From assembly GCA_016715115.1 (NCBI GenBank), contig JADKBM010000013.1, positions 310,001 to 374,000 of the forward strand: DNA of 64,000 bases, in the 5' to 3' direction. Below the pieces are notes generated by a model. The model ran no database searches. It saw nothing but the letters and a program-made list of their open reading frames with translations, and had not been told where the DNA came from. The translations under genes were made by a program, and so were the position numbers. This stretch comes from Acidobacteriota bacterium. Its GTDB lineage: Bacteria; Acidobacteriota; Blastocatellia; Pyrinomonadales; Pyrinomonadaceae. Numbering within the stretch: position 1 is the stretch's first letter; each line of letters begins with the position of its first letter. Positions 44,743-53,589 of this stretch are shown piece by piece.

Positions 44743-47676
44743 TTGCCCCCCTCGGAATACAAGGACGGAGGGCATCCTATTTTGGGGGTCAGCGGAAGGT
44801 TCGAGAAGGCTTGGACCTCGACCGATGCCAGCGGGCGACGGTCGCGGTCGATCACGAACGCGCTCGGGCAGCTGATCCGCGTCGATGAGGCGACCGGGAT
44901 CAGTTCCGATCCAAACGCCGATCTCGGCGCGATCGGCGCTCCGAACCAGCCCACCTTTTACACTTACAACGTTCAGGGAAAATTGGTGAAGGTCCAGCAG
45001 GGCAAGCCGGGTGAAACGACCCCGATCCAGTACCGGTATTTCAAATACGATTCTCTGGGCCGCCTGATCCGGGTGATGCAGCCCGAGCAGGAACCGAACG
45101 CGAATCTTGCTCTTGCCGATCCGTACAACACATCGGGACAATGGTCGGCGGCGTTCAAATACAACGCGCTCGGGGATCTTGTCCGCGCGACGGACGCCAA
45201 CGGGGTTTCGATCATAAACGAGTACGACAAGGCAAAGCGCGTCACCAAGCGCTGTTATTCGAAACCGCTGAACTCCACGATCACCGCCACGACCTGCGCC
45301 GGTCTCGCGAGCAACGACATCAGCGACAACACGCCCGAAGTCACTTTCCTTTACGACGGACTGCTCGAACCCAATCAGGCTCCGGCGTCGCCGAACTACG
45401 CGAAAGGCAAACTGACGCGCGTCTCAAGCTCGGTCTCGGACACGCGCTACACCCAGTTCGACACGCTCGGGCGACTGACCGAGAGCATCCAGCGCACGCC
45501 GTTCGGCACCGAATCGGTCGAGAGCGCAACGCCGCGCGTCTCGAAGTACGCCTACAACTTCGCGGGCGCGTTGATCGAGGAAACCTATCCCTCGACACGA
45601 GTCGTCCGCTATGAATACGAACCGGACGGCGATCTCAGCCGGATCTGGGGCAAAGCAAATCAGAACGCGCCCGAGAGGACCTACGCCAATTCGTTCTCAT
45701 ACACCGCATCGGGCGGGATCGAGCGGATGAAGCTCGGCAATAACCGATGGGAGACGGCAAAGTTCACCGAGCGGGCGCAGCTGACCGAGATCAGTATCGG
45801 CGTCGGTGTGATCGACAACAGCGTCTGGAAGCTCGAATACAAATACGGCGAGCTTGAGTCGGGATCGGTCAACGCGAGCAAGAACACGGGCAATATCGCG
45901 CAGATGGTGATGACGGTTGCCGGCATTGCGAATCCGATCGTCCAGAATTACAGATACGATTCGCTTTATCGCCTGACCGAGGCGGAAGAAAAGAACAACA
46001 CGACCGAAAATGCCGGACAGAACTGGATCCAGCAGTTCCAATACGACCGGTTCGGCAACAGAATCGCGTTCAGCCAGACGCTCAACAAGACATCGGGCGC
46101 GGTCCAGACGACCACGACGCCGGTGATCGATCAGGCGACGAACCGGTTTGTCACGACCAATCAGAACTTCCGCTACGACAAAAACGGAAACCTCACCACC
46201 GACGGCGACAACCGCGAGGTCATCTTCAACGGCGAGAACAAGCAGCACGAGGTGAAGAATGCCGCAGGCCAGACGATCGGGCGGTATTTTTATGACGGCG
46301 AGGGAAAACGTGTCAAGAAAATCACGTGGAACTCCGAAGGCGCGTCGGAAACCACGATCTTCGTCTATTCGGCCGGAAAGCTGGTCGCGGAATATTCGGA
46401 CACCCAGGTTCCGGTCCCGAACAAGACGACGCGGTATTTGACCGAAGACCATCTCGGCACGCCGCGGGTGATCACGGACAGCGAAGGCAACGTCATCTCC
46501 CGACGAGACTTCCTCCCGTTCGGCGAAGAGATCACCCCTGACATCGGCGCCCGGGCCTCGGTCGCGGCCTACCAGCCGACAGCCGACAACGTCAAACAGA
46601 AATTCACCGGCTATCAAAAAGACGACGAAACCGGGCTGGATTTCGCCGAAGCCCGAATGTACGAAAACCGCCACGGCAGATTCACGGCGGTCGATCCGCT
46701 CCTTGCGTCAGGAAAATCAGCGAATCCGCAGACTTTCAATCGGTATATCTATTGCGGGAATTCTCCCGTGGTTTGCACGGACCCGAGCGGACTGATTTGG
46801 GTCTATGACAAAACCGCACCGAGCGGCACGAATCGCCCGGCCTGGATCAGCGCCGAGGAATTCGCAAGGGGTGGCTACGCCGAATGGACCGAATTGGATT
46901 ACGCAGCGCCCGAAGGTCGTGTCGTGCTAGATTCCCGCGGACCGATGAACCTTGGAAATGGGGACTACTATGCAGGATGGACGCTCAACGGAGTCAGCCA
47001 GGGGACCGGAGTCTATGGGAGATCCCCAAGCGAGTCCGAGTACTACTTCGGTCCGCGTTCGGGTTGGGACGGGGCCGCGCGGTGGGAGGCGTGTTGCGAT
47101 CCCAAAACCATCGCCCTGCGCGATCGCGGCGCTCGTGAAGCGGCGGCGGGAGCGATCGGGGGACAAGTAGGATTCGCATACGACGCCGGCGCATTTGCCG
47201 TCAACACCGGCGCTTGGGCCTCAAATCGAGCCTTCGGTACGGACTTTCGAGGGGTTGACTATTACAAACTCGAAGAGCGTGACAAGCCGATTTACGGTCT
47301 CCTTTCGGCATATAGCGTTGTACGAGGAGGCTCCGGAATTTATCAGTGGGGACGAGGGTTCCTAACGAGTACGCGCGCGGTTGAAAGCGGTTTCCGCCTC
47401 GAAGGTCAACTTGCCCAGATTTTCTCGGAGAGGAAACTCTTTATGAACTGGATCAAGGGAAACCAGAGTCTTTCAAGAATCGAAAGACCTTTGAATAGGG
47501 TCGAAGCACAACAAATAATCTATGCCGCGAGAAAGCTAAAGATTCCGATTGATGACAACGGGGCCGGTTTACGCGGATTGGAGAAAACGGGACAATGGGC
47601 TGAAATCTCCCACTTTAAGGTTGGGAACGTGCACATTCCAATTGAGCCAGGCATTTGGGCAAGGCTCAAGTTTTGA
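44743..47676 (+). CDS. Orphan RHS cassette 1 with tip of unknown activity
   Basis: The frame opens at 44743 right after a stop and has no proper ATG or signal peptide; RHS homology starts near 44790. It contains YD repeats (YKYGELES, FQYDRFGNR), the RHS core (YLTEDHLGTPR, ARMYENRHGRFTAVDP) and a DPSGL boundary (680-684). The tip (685-977) has a Trp/Tyr-rich start, a small-residue membrane-like stretch (AREAAAGAIGGQVGFAYDAG) and a C-terminal domain LNRVEAQQIIYAARKLKIP followed by HFKVGNVHIPIEPG. The fold is unrecognised. Without an N-terminus it is probably silent or used as a recombination donor. Confidence 0.8.
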   Translation: MPPSEYKDGGHPILGVSGRFEKAWTSTDASGRRSRSITNALGQLIRVDEATGISSDPNADLGAIGAPNQPTFYTYNVQGKLVKVQQGKPGETTPIQYRYFKYDSLGRLIRVMQPEQEPNANLALADPYNTSGQWSAAFKYNALGDLVRATDANGVSIINEYDKAKRVTKRCYSKPLNSTITATTCAGLASNDISDNTPEVTFLYDGLLEPNQAPASPNYAKGKLTRVSSSVSDTRYTQFDTLGRLTESIQRTPFGTESVESATPRVSKYAYNFAGALIEETYPSTRVVRYEYEPDGDLSRIWGKANQNAPERTYANSFSYTASGGIERMKLGNNRWETAKFTERAQLTEISIGVGVIDNSVWKLEYKYGELESGSVNASKNTGNIAQMVMTVAGIANPIVQNYRYDSLYRLTEAEEKNNTTENAGQNWIQQFQYDRFGNRIAFSQTLNKTSGAVQTTTTPVIDQATNRFVTTNQNFRYDKNGNLTTDGDNREVIFNGENKQHEVKNAAGQTIGRYFYDGEGKRVKKITWNSEGASETTIFVYSAGKLVAEYSDTQVPVPNKTTRYLTEDHLGTPRVITDSEGNVISRRDFLPFGEEITPDIGARASVAAYQPTADNVKQKFTGYQKDDETGLDFAEARMYENRHGRFTAVDPLLASGKSANPQTFNRYIYCGNSPVVCTDPSGLIWVYDKTAPSGTNRPAWISAEEFARGGYAEWTELDYAAPEGRVVLDSRGPMNLGNGDYYAGWTLNGVSQGTGVYGRSPSESEYYFGPRSGWDGAARWEACCDPKTIALRDRGAREAAAGAIGGQVGFAYDAGAFAVNTGAWASNRAFGTDFRGVDYYKLEERDKPIYGLLSAYSVVRGGSGIYQWGRGFLTSTRAVESGFRLEGQLAQIFSERKLFMNWIKGNQSLSRIERPLNRVEAQQIIYAARKLKIPIDDNGAGLRGLEKTGQWAEISHFKVGNVHIPIEPGIWARLKF

Positions 47677-47696
47677 GTTAGGAGAATCGAACCATA

Positions 47697-47981
47697 ATGA
47701 AGAATTACAGAGTCGTGGCGACTTACTCGGATGGCCGCGCGACTTTTGAGTCAAACGGAACCATTGAATATATTTGCGATACTGTCGGTGGACCTTACTT
47801 ATCCTGGCAGATGTTTGATCAGACCGGCACGTTACTTGGGGGTCGGATTCGCTCGTATTTTCTTGGCACGGGCGTGTCGAATACCGAAGTCGCAATTCAA
47901 GCCGTGATTCGCGATATCGAACGCTACCGGATCGGCCGACGTCGTTGCTTTTCAAATATTCGACTGCAGAATTTCTCTTAA
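47697..47981 (+). CDS. Candidate immunity protein of cassette 1
   Basis: 94 residues, ATG 47697 with GGAG about 12 bases upstream. A small, soluble, mixed alpha/beta protein (YRVVATYSDGRATFESNGTI). It lies 20 bp after cassette 1 and is cut at the 3' side by the start of the next RHS segment, so its natural C-terminus may have been altered. Immunity role inferred from position only. Confidence 0.6.
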   Translation: MKNYRVVATYSDGRATFESNGTIEYICDTVGGPYLSWQMFDQTGTLLGGRIRSYFLGTGVSNTEVAIQAVIRDIERYRIGRRRCFSNIRLQNFS

Positions 47982-47982
47982 G

Positions 47983-50325
47983 AACGCCAACGGGGTTTCG
48001 ATCATCAACGAGTACGACAAGGCAAAGCGCGTCACGAAGCGCTGCTACTCGAAACCGAATCTCGACATCACTGTGACAACCTGTGCGGGACTCGGCGAGG
48101 ATGTCAGCGACAACACGCCGACTGTCGAGAACTTCTACGACGGATTCCTCGCCGCAAGCCAGCCGCCGACGGCCTCGCCCAACTTCGCGAAAGGCAAACT
48201 GACGCGCGTCTCAAGCTCGGTCTCGGACACGCGCTACACCCAGTTCGACTCGCTCGGCCGCCTGACCGAAAGCATCCAGCGCACGCCGTTCGGCACCGAA
48301 GCGGTCGAGAGCGCAACGCCGCGCGTCTCGAAGTACGCCTACAACTTCGCCGGCGCATTGATCGAGGAAACCTATCCATCAACCCGCGTTGTCCGCTATG
48401 AATACGAATCGGACGGCGATCTCAGCCGGATCTGGGGAAAGAAGGATGCGAACGCGCCGGAGAGGACCTATGCCAACTCGTTCTCATACACGCCCGACGG
48501 CAAGATCGAACGCCTCAAACTCGGAAACAACCGCTGGGAATGGGCGAAGTTCAACGAGCGGAATCAGGTTACGGAACTCAACCTCGGAGCGGGCGTCACG
48601 GACGCGAGTCTCTGGAAGCTCACCTATCATTACGGAGAACTGAATGCTGACGGCCGTACGGTCGATGCTGCGAAGAATACCGGCAACATCGCGATGCAGA
48701 CCGTCTCGTTTGCGGGACTGACCGAGCCGTTCGTTCAGACCTATCGATACGATTCGCTTTACCGCGTAACCGAAGCCCGCGAGACGAACGGTCCGGCCAC
48801 GAATGCGTCGCAGAACTGGAAAGAGACGTTTTCATATGACCGATTCGGGAACAGAACGACCTTTACCAAGTTCACCGGGACGACCCAGCTTGCGCTCGAC
48901 AACAAGACCTTTCCGTCGATTGATCCGAATACAAACCGGTTCAATCCGAATCAGGGCTACGGCTACGACAAAAATGGCAATTTGATTTCGGACGCCGAAG
49001 GCCGATCGTTTGTCTTCAACGGCGAGAACAAGCAGGCGCAGATCATCAAGGACGGAAAGCTCGTCGGCGAATATGACTACAACGGCGAGGGCCAGCGGGT
49101 CAGAAAGCGCACATACGACGCGAACGGATTCCTTCGGGACACGACCGTCTTCATCTATTCAGCCGGGAAGCTGGTAGCGGAATACACGACCGCGGCGCCT
49201 CCGACGAATCCGACGACGCGTTACACCGCGACGGATATGTTGGGTTCCCCGCGGGTCATCACCGACAGCCAGGGCAACGTCATCTCGCGCCGTGATTTCA
49301 AGCCGTTCGGCGAAGAGATCACAAACAACACCGGCGAGCGCGCGCCCGCAGCAAAATACGGCACCGCCGACAACCTCCGCCAGAAATTCACCACCTACCA
49401 GCGCGACGAAGAAACAGGCCTCGACTTCGCCGAAGCGCGGATGTACGAAAACCGCCACGGCAGATTCACGGCGGTCGATCCGCTCCTTGCAAGCGGGAAG
49501 AGCGCGAATCCTCAGACGTTTAATCGGTTTGTTTATGTTTTGAACAATCCGCTCCGATTTAACGATCCCCACGGTATGATTCCTGTTGAGACTGTGATTG
49601 ACGTGGTTTCGTTAGCCGCAAGTGCTTGGGATTTCCTTCGAGACCCGTCCTTCAAGACCGCGGCATTTCTAATATGGGATATTGCTGCAACAGTGATCCC
49701 ATACGCGCCAGGATCGTATGTAGTTAAAGGAATCAATTATGGTAAGAAGGGCCTTGACGCACTTCGGCGCGGCGCCGCGCCGATAACACGTGAGGCGGCG
49801 GAGTGGGCGGTGAAGGTGGGCCGAGAAGGATATCGTGGCCTACGATCGCAAGGAATTGTCGGACGCCTTGCGAATAATCTTGAAAAATACGTTAACAATG
49901 ATTACATAAAGAAGGGATATGCATTGCTTTCTCAGGGCGACGAATCAACAAGGCGATTGTTGGGGATGCAAAAGACGGCAAAAGCGGCCGACTTCGTTGG
50001 AGTGACCAAATCCGGAACATTTATTGTTGGAGAAGCAAAGGGCTACCAGGAAATCGCCACGGGCGTCGAACAACTTACAAATACAATGAGAGCTCTATAT
50101 TCCAAGGTATCGCAACAAGGCAGCCAGTTTAGAGCTGGGGCAGAAATTGTCATTGAAGGCACCGCCGAGACATTTCTCGAAAAGAATCTCCTTGATTTCA
50201 GTCTCAGCGGATCACAACTGATGAAGCAAGTGGATGGAAAATTGGTGCCCGTAACGATTGAGGTGCTGAGTAATAACGGCAGGCGCGTTGCGAACATTCC
50301 CGTTCAGGTGAGATTCGTTCAATGA
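47983..50325 (+). CDS. Orphan RHS cassette 2 with PD-(D/E)xK-like nuclease tip
   Basis: RHS homology begins abruptly at 47983 (ANGVSIINEYDKAKRV), with a GTG at 48073 as the first possible start; there is no signal peptide. YD repeats and core (TDMLGSPR, ARMYENRHGRFTAVDP) end at DPHGM (residues 498-502 counted from 48073). The tip has hydrophobic helices and then AADFVGVTKSGTFIVGEAKG, where Asp640, Glu654 and Lys656 fit the D...ExK motif of restriction-type nucleases. A DNase toxin is likely. The stop overlaps the next ATG by 4 bp. Confidence 0.8.
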   Translation, partial: NANGVSIINEYDKAKRVTKRCYSKPNLDITVTTCAGLGEDVSDNTPTVENFYDGFLAASQPPTASPNFAKGKLTRVSSSVSDTRYTQFDSLGRLTESIQRTPFGTEAVESATPRVSKYAYNFAGALIEETYPSTRVVRYEYESDGDLSRIWGKKDANAPERTYANSFSYTPDGKIERLKLGNNRWEWAKFNERNQVTELNLGAGVTDASLWKLTYHYGELNADGRTVDAAKNTGNIAMQTVSFAGLTEPFVQTYRYDSLYRVTEARETNGPATNASQNWKETFSYDRFGNRTTFTKFTGTTQLALDNKTFPSIDPNTNRFNPNQGYGYDKNGNLISDAEGRSFVFNGENKQAQIIKDGKLVGEYDYNGEGQRVRKRTYDANGFLRDTTVFIYSAGKLVAEYTTAAPPTNPTTRYTATDMLGSPRVITDSQGNVISRRDFKPFGEEITNNTGERAPAAKYGTADNLRQKFTTYQRDEETGLDFAEARMYENRHGRFTAVDPLLASGKSANPQTFNRFVYVLNNPLRFNDPHGMIPVETVIDVVSLAASAWDFLRDPSFKTAAFLIWDIAATVIPYAPGSYVVKGINYGKKGLDALRRGAAPITREAAEWAVKVGREGYRGLRSQGIVGRLANNLEKYVNNDYIKKGYALLSQGDESTRRLLGMQKTAKAADFVGVTKSGTFIVGEAKGYQEIATGVEQLTNTMRALYSKVSQQGSQFRAGAEIVIEGTAETFLEKNLLDFSLSGSQLMKQVDGKLVPVTIEVLSNNGRRVANIPVQVRFVQ

Positions 50326-51251
50326 GTTACAGTTTAAGAACAAACATTTGGCTTGGTTCGCGGGACATCGATTTTGGACTGTTGTTCACAAGGATGGCGG
50401 AGTGTATTGATATTTTGATAAGTGACGCTAGCGCCGGATACTACGTCGTTAGGGAATTGGGCGGTCAGAGCCCCGTTCAGGGTGAACTAAAACCCGACAC
50501 GGAGTTTATCAAGAACCTCGTAACTTCGTATTGTTCGGCACAAAGTCTAATTGAAATGAGATTTCTAACGAATCTTGCACAACCGCTTGCACTTTCGCTT
50601 TACGGAATTGGTGATGACTGGCGTGATTCCCGATCTCGACCTGGAAATTTCGAAATTGCCTTCGATAACGTAAATGATTTCCGCACAGATTACGAGCCGT
50701 CAGGCACGTTTGATATTTCCAAGAGGTCGAACTTTGAACTACACGTTGAAGTAATTTCGAAAATTGCGAAAAGGCTTGATCCTGACCATATGTTCACGAC
50801 GACCGGCGATACCGATGTCGGACCTTTGGTCGCGCATCAGGTTTACCACCGCAGGATCAAAGATTTCGCTTCTGACTTGGTCGTTTCAGCACATCTTCAC
50901 AACACTGGAGAATTCGACTACAGCCAACAAGCGGATCATCGCCATCGCGATCATCCTTGGCGTGAGTCGTGGGAGAACTACGGATACCTGCGACGGGAAA
51001 AAGGTCGAAAATATCTTGAAAAATTCATCCACCGAGTGGATGAGATTTCAGAAACAATACTGAAGTCGCCGAGCATGGTGGACATTGGTGAGAGTGCCAT
51101 ACTTTCAACCGTCTTGGACCAAAAGGATGTTTATGTTGAGCTAGTCGGAAACGGTGTGCTGCTCTCGGTTTCGAATTCACCGACGAAGTATCTCGATGCT
51201 ACTTATTTTGCCTTGTACGATCGAATCCTCGGTAACAATTCAAGCGGCTAA
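50322..51251 (+). CDS. Candidate immunity protein of cassette 2
   Basis: 309 residues, starting within the stop of cassette 2 (ATGA). Soluble, no signal peptide, in line with a cytoplasmic nuclease target. A His-rich stretch (QADHRHRDHPWRESWE) is present. I do not recognise the family. Lower GC and different codon use than the housekeeping genes suggest acquired DNA. Followed within 70 bp by the next RHS fragment. Confidence 0.65.
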   Translation: MSYSLRTNIWLGSRDIDFGLLFTRMAECIDILISDASAGYYVVRELGGQSPVQGELKPDTEFIKNLVTSYCSAQSLIEMRFLTNLAQPLALSLYGIGDDWRDSRSRPGNFEIAFDNVNDFRTDYEPSGTFDISKRSNFELHVEVISKIAKRLDPDHMFTTTGDTDVGPLVAHQVYHRRIKDFASDLVVSAHLHNTGEFDYSQQADHRHRDHPWRESWENYGYLRREKGRKYLEKFIHRVDEISETILKSPSMVDIGESAILSTVLDQKDVYVELVGNGVLLSVSNSPTKYLDATYFALYDRILGNNSSG

Positions 51252-51316
51252 TGAGTCGTTGCCGCGAAGAACAGACATCGCAGTGAAGAAGACCGCAAAG
51301 TCGTATGACGAAGTAA

Positions 51317-53008
51317 CTTGCCCAGCCGTTCGTCCAGACGTATCGATACGATTCGCTTTACCGGATCAACGAAGCGCGCGAGACACAGGGCGCGCAGCAG
51401 ACCTGGAAGCAGACGTGGGAATACGACCGGTTCGGCAACCGGACCGAGTTCGCGAACTTTGCCGGAACAACGCAACTCGTCAATGACAACAAATCGTTCC
51501 CGCAGATCGATCCGGCGTCGAACCGGTTCAACCCGAATCAGGGCTACCTTTACGACAAAAACGGCAATCTGATCGCGAATGCCGACGGGCTGAGCGTCGT
51601 TTTCAACGGCGAGAACAAGCAGTCGTTGGTGCTCGACCAGAACAACCATCCGATCGGGCGCTACTTTTATGACGGCGAGGGGCGCAGGGTCAAGAAGGTC
51701 ACCGATCTTGAAACGACCGTGTTTGTTTATGACGCGAGCAGTAAACTGATCGCCGAATACTCGAACCAGACGCCGCAGAATCCGAACACGAGCTATGTCG
51801 CGACCGACACGCTGCTGAGCGTCAGGCTGGTGACCGACAGGAGCGGCAACGTCGTCTCACGCCGCGACTTCAAGCCGTTCGGCGAGGACCTTGCCGCCGA
51901 CCAGACGTTCAGGAAAACGACCGACAAATACTCGACCGCAACCCAGGACAAGGTCCGCCAGCGCTTCACCGGATATCAGAAAGACATCGAAACGGGCCTC
52001 GACTTCGCCGAAGCCCGAATGTACGAAAACCGCCACGGCCGGTTCACCGCCGTCGATCCGCTCCTTGCGTCAGGCAAGTCCGCGAATCCGCAGACCTTCA
52101 ACCGCTACACCTACGTCCTGAACAGCCCGTTGGTCAACACCGACCCGACGGGTTTGCAGACAAATCAGGCATCCGGGACGGGGGAATCGATCAAATTCTA
52201 TCTTTATGTTCGGAGTTTCGCGCCGTTCGACTCATTTGGCGGTGGCTTCAAAGGAGACGGCGACAACAGACAATTCTCAACTAGTTTAGAAAAATCCGTT
52301 ACTTCCAGGATGACATCGGTTGCAGAAGTAACTATGGCAACCAGATCTTCAGGGATCGCAACTCCCGATTCCGCCTTCGTTACTACTCGCGCACCGCTAG
52401 TTGCGTTTTTGCCTAAAGGTGACGCCCAGACTCAGCGGTGGTCGGCGGAGGTCAAATCAATCGGATCACATTCCGAGGGCGCGCCGGGAACAATATTTGA
52501 AGGATTCAGCGCTGAATCAGAGGTATACTTAAGCGATGGCAGGGGAACCTTTGACGCATTTGAGACCGAATATTCTGGGTACGGGTCATGCCAAGTCAAC
52601 TACACGCTTTATGGAAATGACGACGCGTTTCCGCTCGGCATCGGCGATTGGAATGTGGCGTCCAATATCGATGTAAACGCAGAGATCAACTTTAGCGGAG
52701 GGCGGAATAGTGACGGAAGCTTCAGGGTTGTGGTCAATGGGCAGATAACGGGGGATGCCTTTCCCGCGGCGGAATCGTTCGTCCGTGACACGAGCGGGAA
52801 TTCGGTCTTTCTTGGAGTGTTCAGCGTACCGCCGGGAAGTACGCCTTATAACAGTCTTCCTATAGCGAATAATCGTCCCATGATTTCAATCAACAATGTT
52901 CAGATCAATGCTAGTAACAACGGCGTATTCACCTCTGTTACGCAGGGAGACCGGACTTACTCGATTGAGGAATGGAATCGTCGGTTTTTGAATCAGCCAA
53001 CTCATTGA
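51317..53008 (+). CDS. Orphan RHS cassette 3 with GDGFP-type tip
   Basis: Open from 51317 directly after a stop; RHS homology starts at once (QPFVQTYRYDSLYRINEARE). No ATG start in the first 300 bp. Core: TDTLLSVRLVTD (the usual DxLGSPR is degenerate), ARMYENRHGRFTAVDP, boundary DPTGL. The tip starts IKFYLYVRSFAPFDSFGGG and ends with GDAFPAAESFVRDTSGNSVF and RTYSIEEWNRRF, a domain seen in other RHS proteins and possibly DUF3238-like; its activity is unknown. It reads as an orphan, untranslated unless fused to another RHS N-terminus. Confidence 0.75.
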   Translation, partial: LAQPFVQTYRYDSLYRINEARETQGAQQTWKQTWEYDRFGNRTEFANFAGTTQLVNDNKSFPQIDPASNRFNPNQGYLYDKNGNLIANADGLSVVFNGENKQSLVLDQNNHPIGRYFYDGEGRRVKKVTDLETTVFVYDASSKLIAEYSNQTPQNPNTSYVATDTLLSVRLVTDRSGNVVSRRDFKPFGEDLAADQTFRKTTDKYSTATQDKVRQRFTGYQKDIETGLDFAEARMYENRHGRFTAVDPLLASGKSANPQTFNRYTYVLNSPLVNTDPTGLQTNQASGTGESIKFYLYVRSFAPFDSFGGGFKGDGDNRQFSTSLEKSVTSRMTSVAEVTMATRSSGIATPDSAFVTTRAPLVAFLPKGDAQTQRWSAEVKSIGSHSEGAPGTIFEGFSAESEVYLSDGRGTFDAFETEYSGYGSCQVNYTLYGNDDAFPLGIGDWNVASNIDVNAEINFSGGRNSDGSFRVVVNGQITGDAFPAAESFVRDTSGNSVFLGVFSVPPGSTPYNSLPIANNRPMISINNVQINASNNGVFTSVTQGDRTYSIEEWNRRFLNQPTH

Positions 53009-53010
53009 GA

Positions 53011-53568
53011 ATGGCACACAATCTTCGAATTATGCGCTACGCGATACACTTTCTAATGTTCTTGAGCCTTGCTTTTGAGATGGGTTGCGTCCGCCCGACT
53101 CCTAATGTCGGGCCGCCGGCCAAGTATCTTTTACCGAGCGGGTTCACGGGCCCGGTTCTTGTCGTCTTTGATCGGCCGAACGGAAAGGATTTCGAGCAAA
53201 TCGACGGCACGGCAATCTATCGGATTCCCTCGAACGGAATTCTGGAGCTTCGCGAACCCGCTACATATATCAGACGAGGGGAACGGTTCTATTATGAAGA
53301 CGCCGGCGGAAGTTTGAGCGAGATTCCGCAGGCATTTGCGGACAGCGAGGTCGCGGACGGTCAAGAGGCTACTCGAATCTCTCAATTGGATCCAAATGAT
53401 CAACAGGTTTACGTGTCCGGGAGAGGTATGGGAAAATTCGGTTCGACTGGTGGTTTGGTCAACTACAAACAGTTCATCGTGGGCCGGATAAAAGACTCTG
53501 ATCGACAGTCCTTTGCGGGGGACAAACTAGTGTTTGAATACCAACGCACGACACTGAAACAGCCTTAG
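53011..53568 (+). CDS. Lipoprotein partner of cassette 3 (DUF6843-like)
   Basis: 185 residues from ATG 53011, only 2 bp after cassette 3; ATG 53032 (MRYAIHFLMF) is an alternative that gives a tidier signal peptide. A lipobox ends at the Cys of FEMGC. The mature part KYLLPSGFTGPVLVVFDRP and RRGERFYYEDAGG recalls the DUF6843 lipoprotein family. Membrane location suggests the partner tip acts in the periplasm; immunity is inferred from gene order. Confidence 0.65.
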   Translation: MAHNLRIMRYAIHFLMFLSLAFEMGCVRPTPNVGPPAKYLLPSGFTGPVLVVFDRPNGKDFEQIDGTAIYRIPSNGILELREPATYIRRGERFYYEDAGGSLSEIPQAFADSEVADGQEATRISQLDPNDQQVYVSGRGMGKFGSTGGLVNYKQFIVGRIKDSDRQSFAGDKLVFEYQRTTLKQP

Positions 53569-53589
53569 CGATATCTCCGCTCATTCTGA

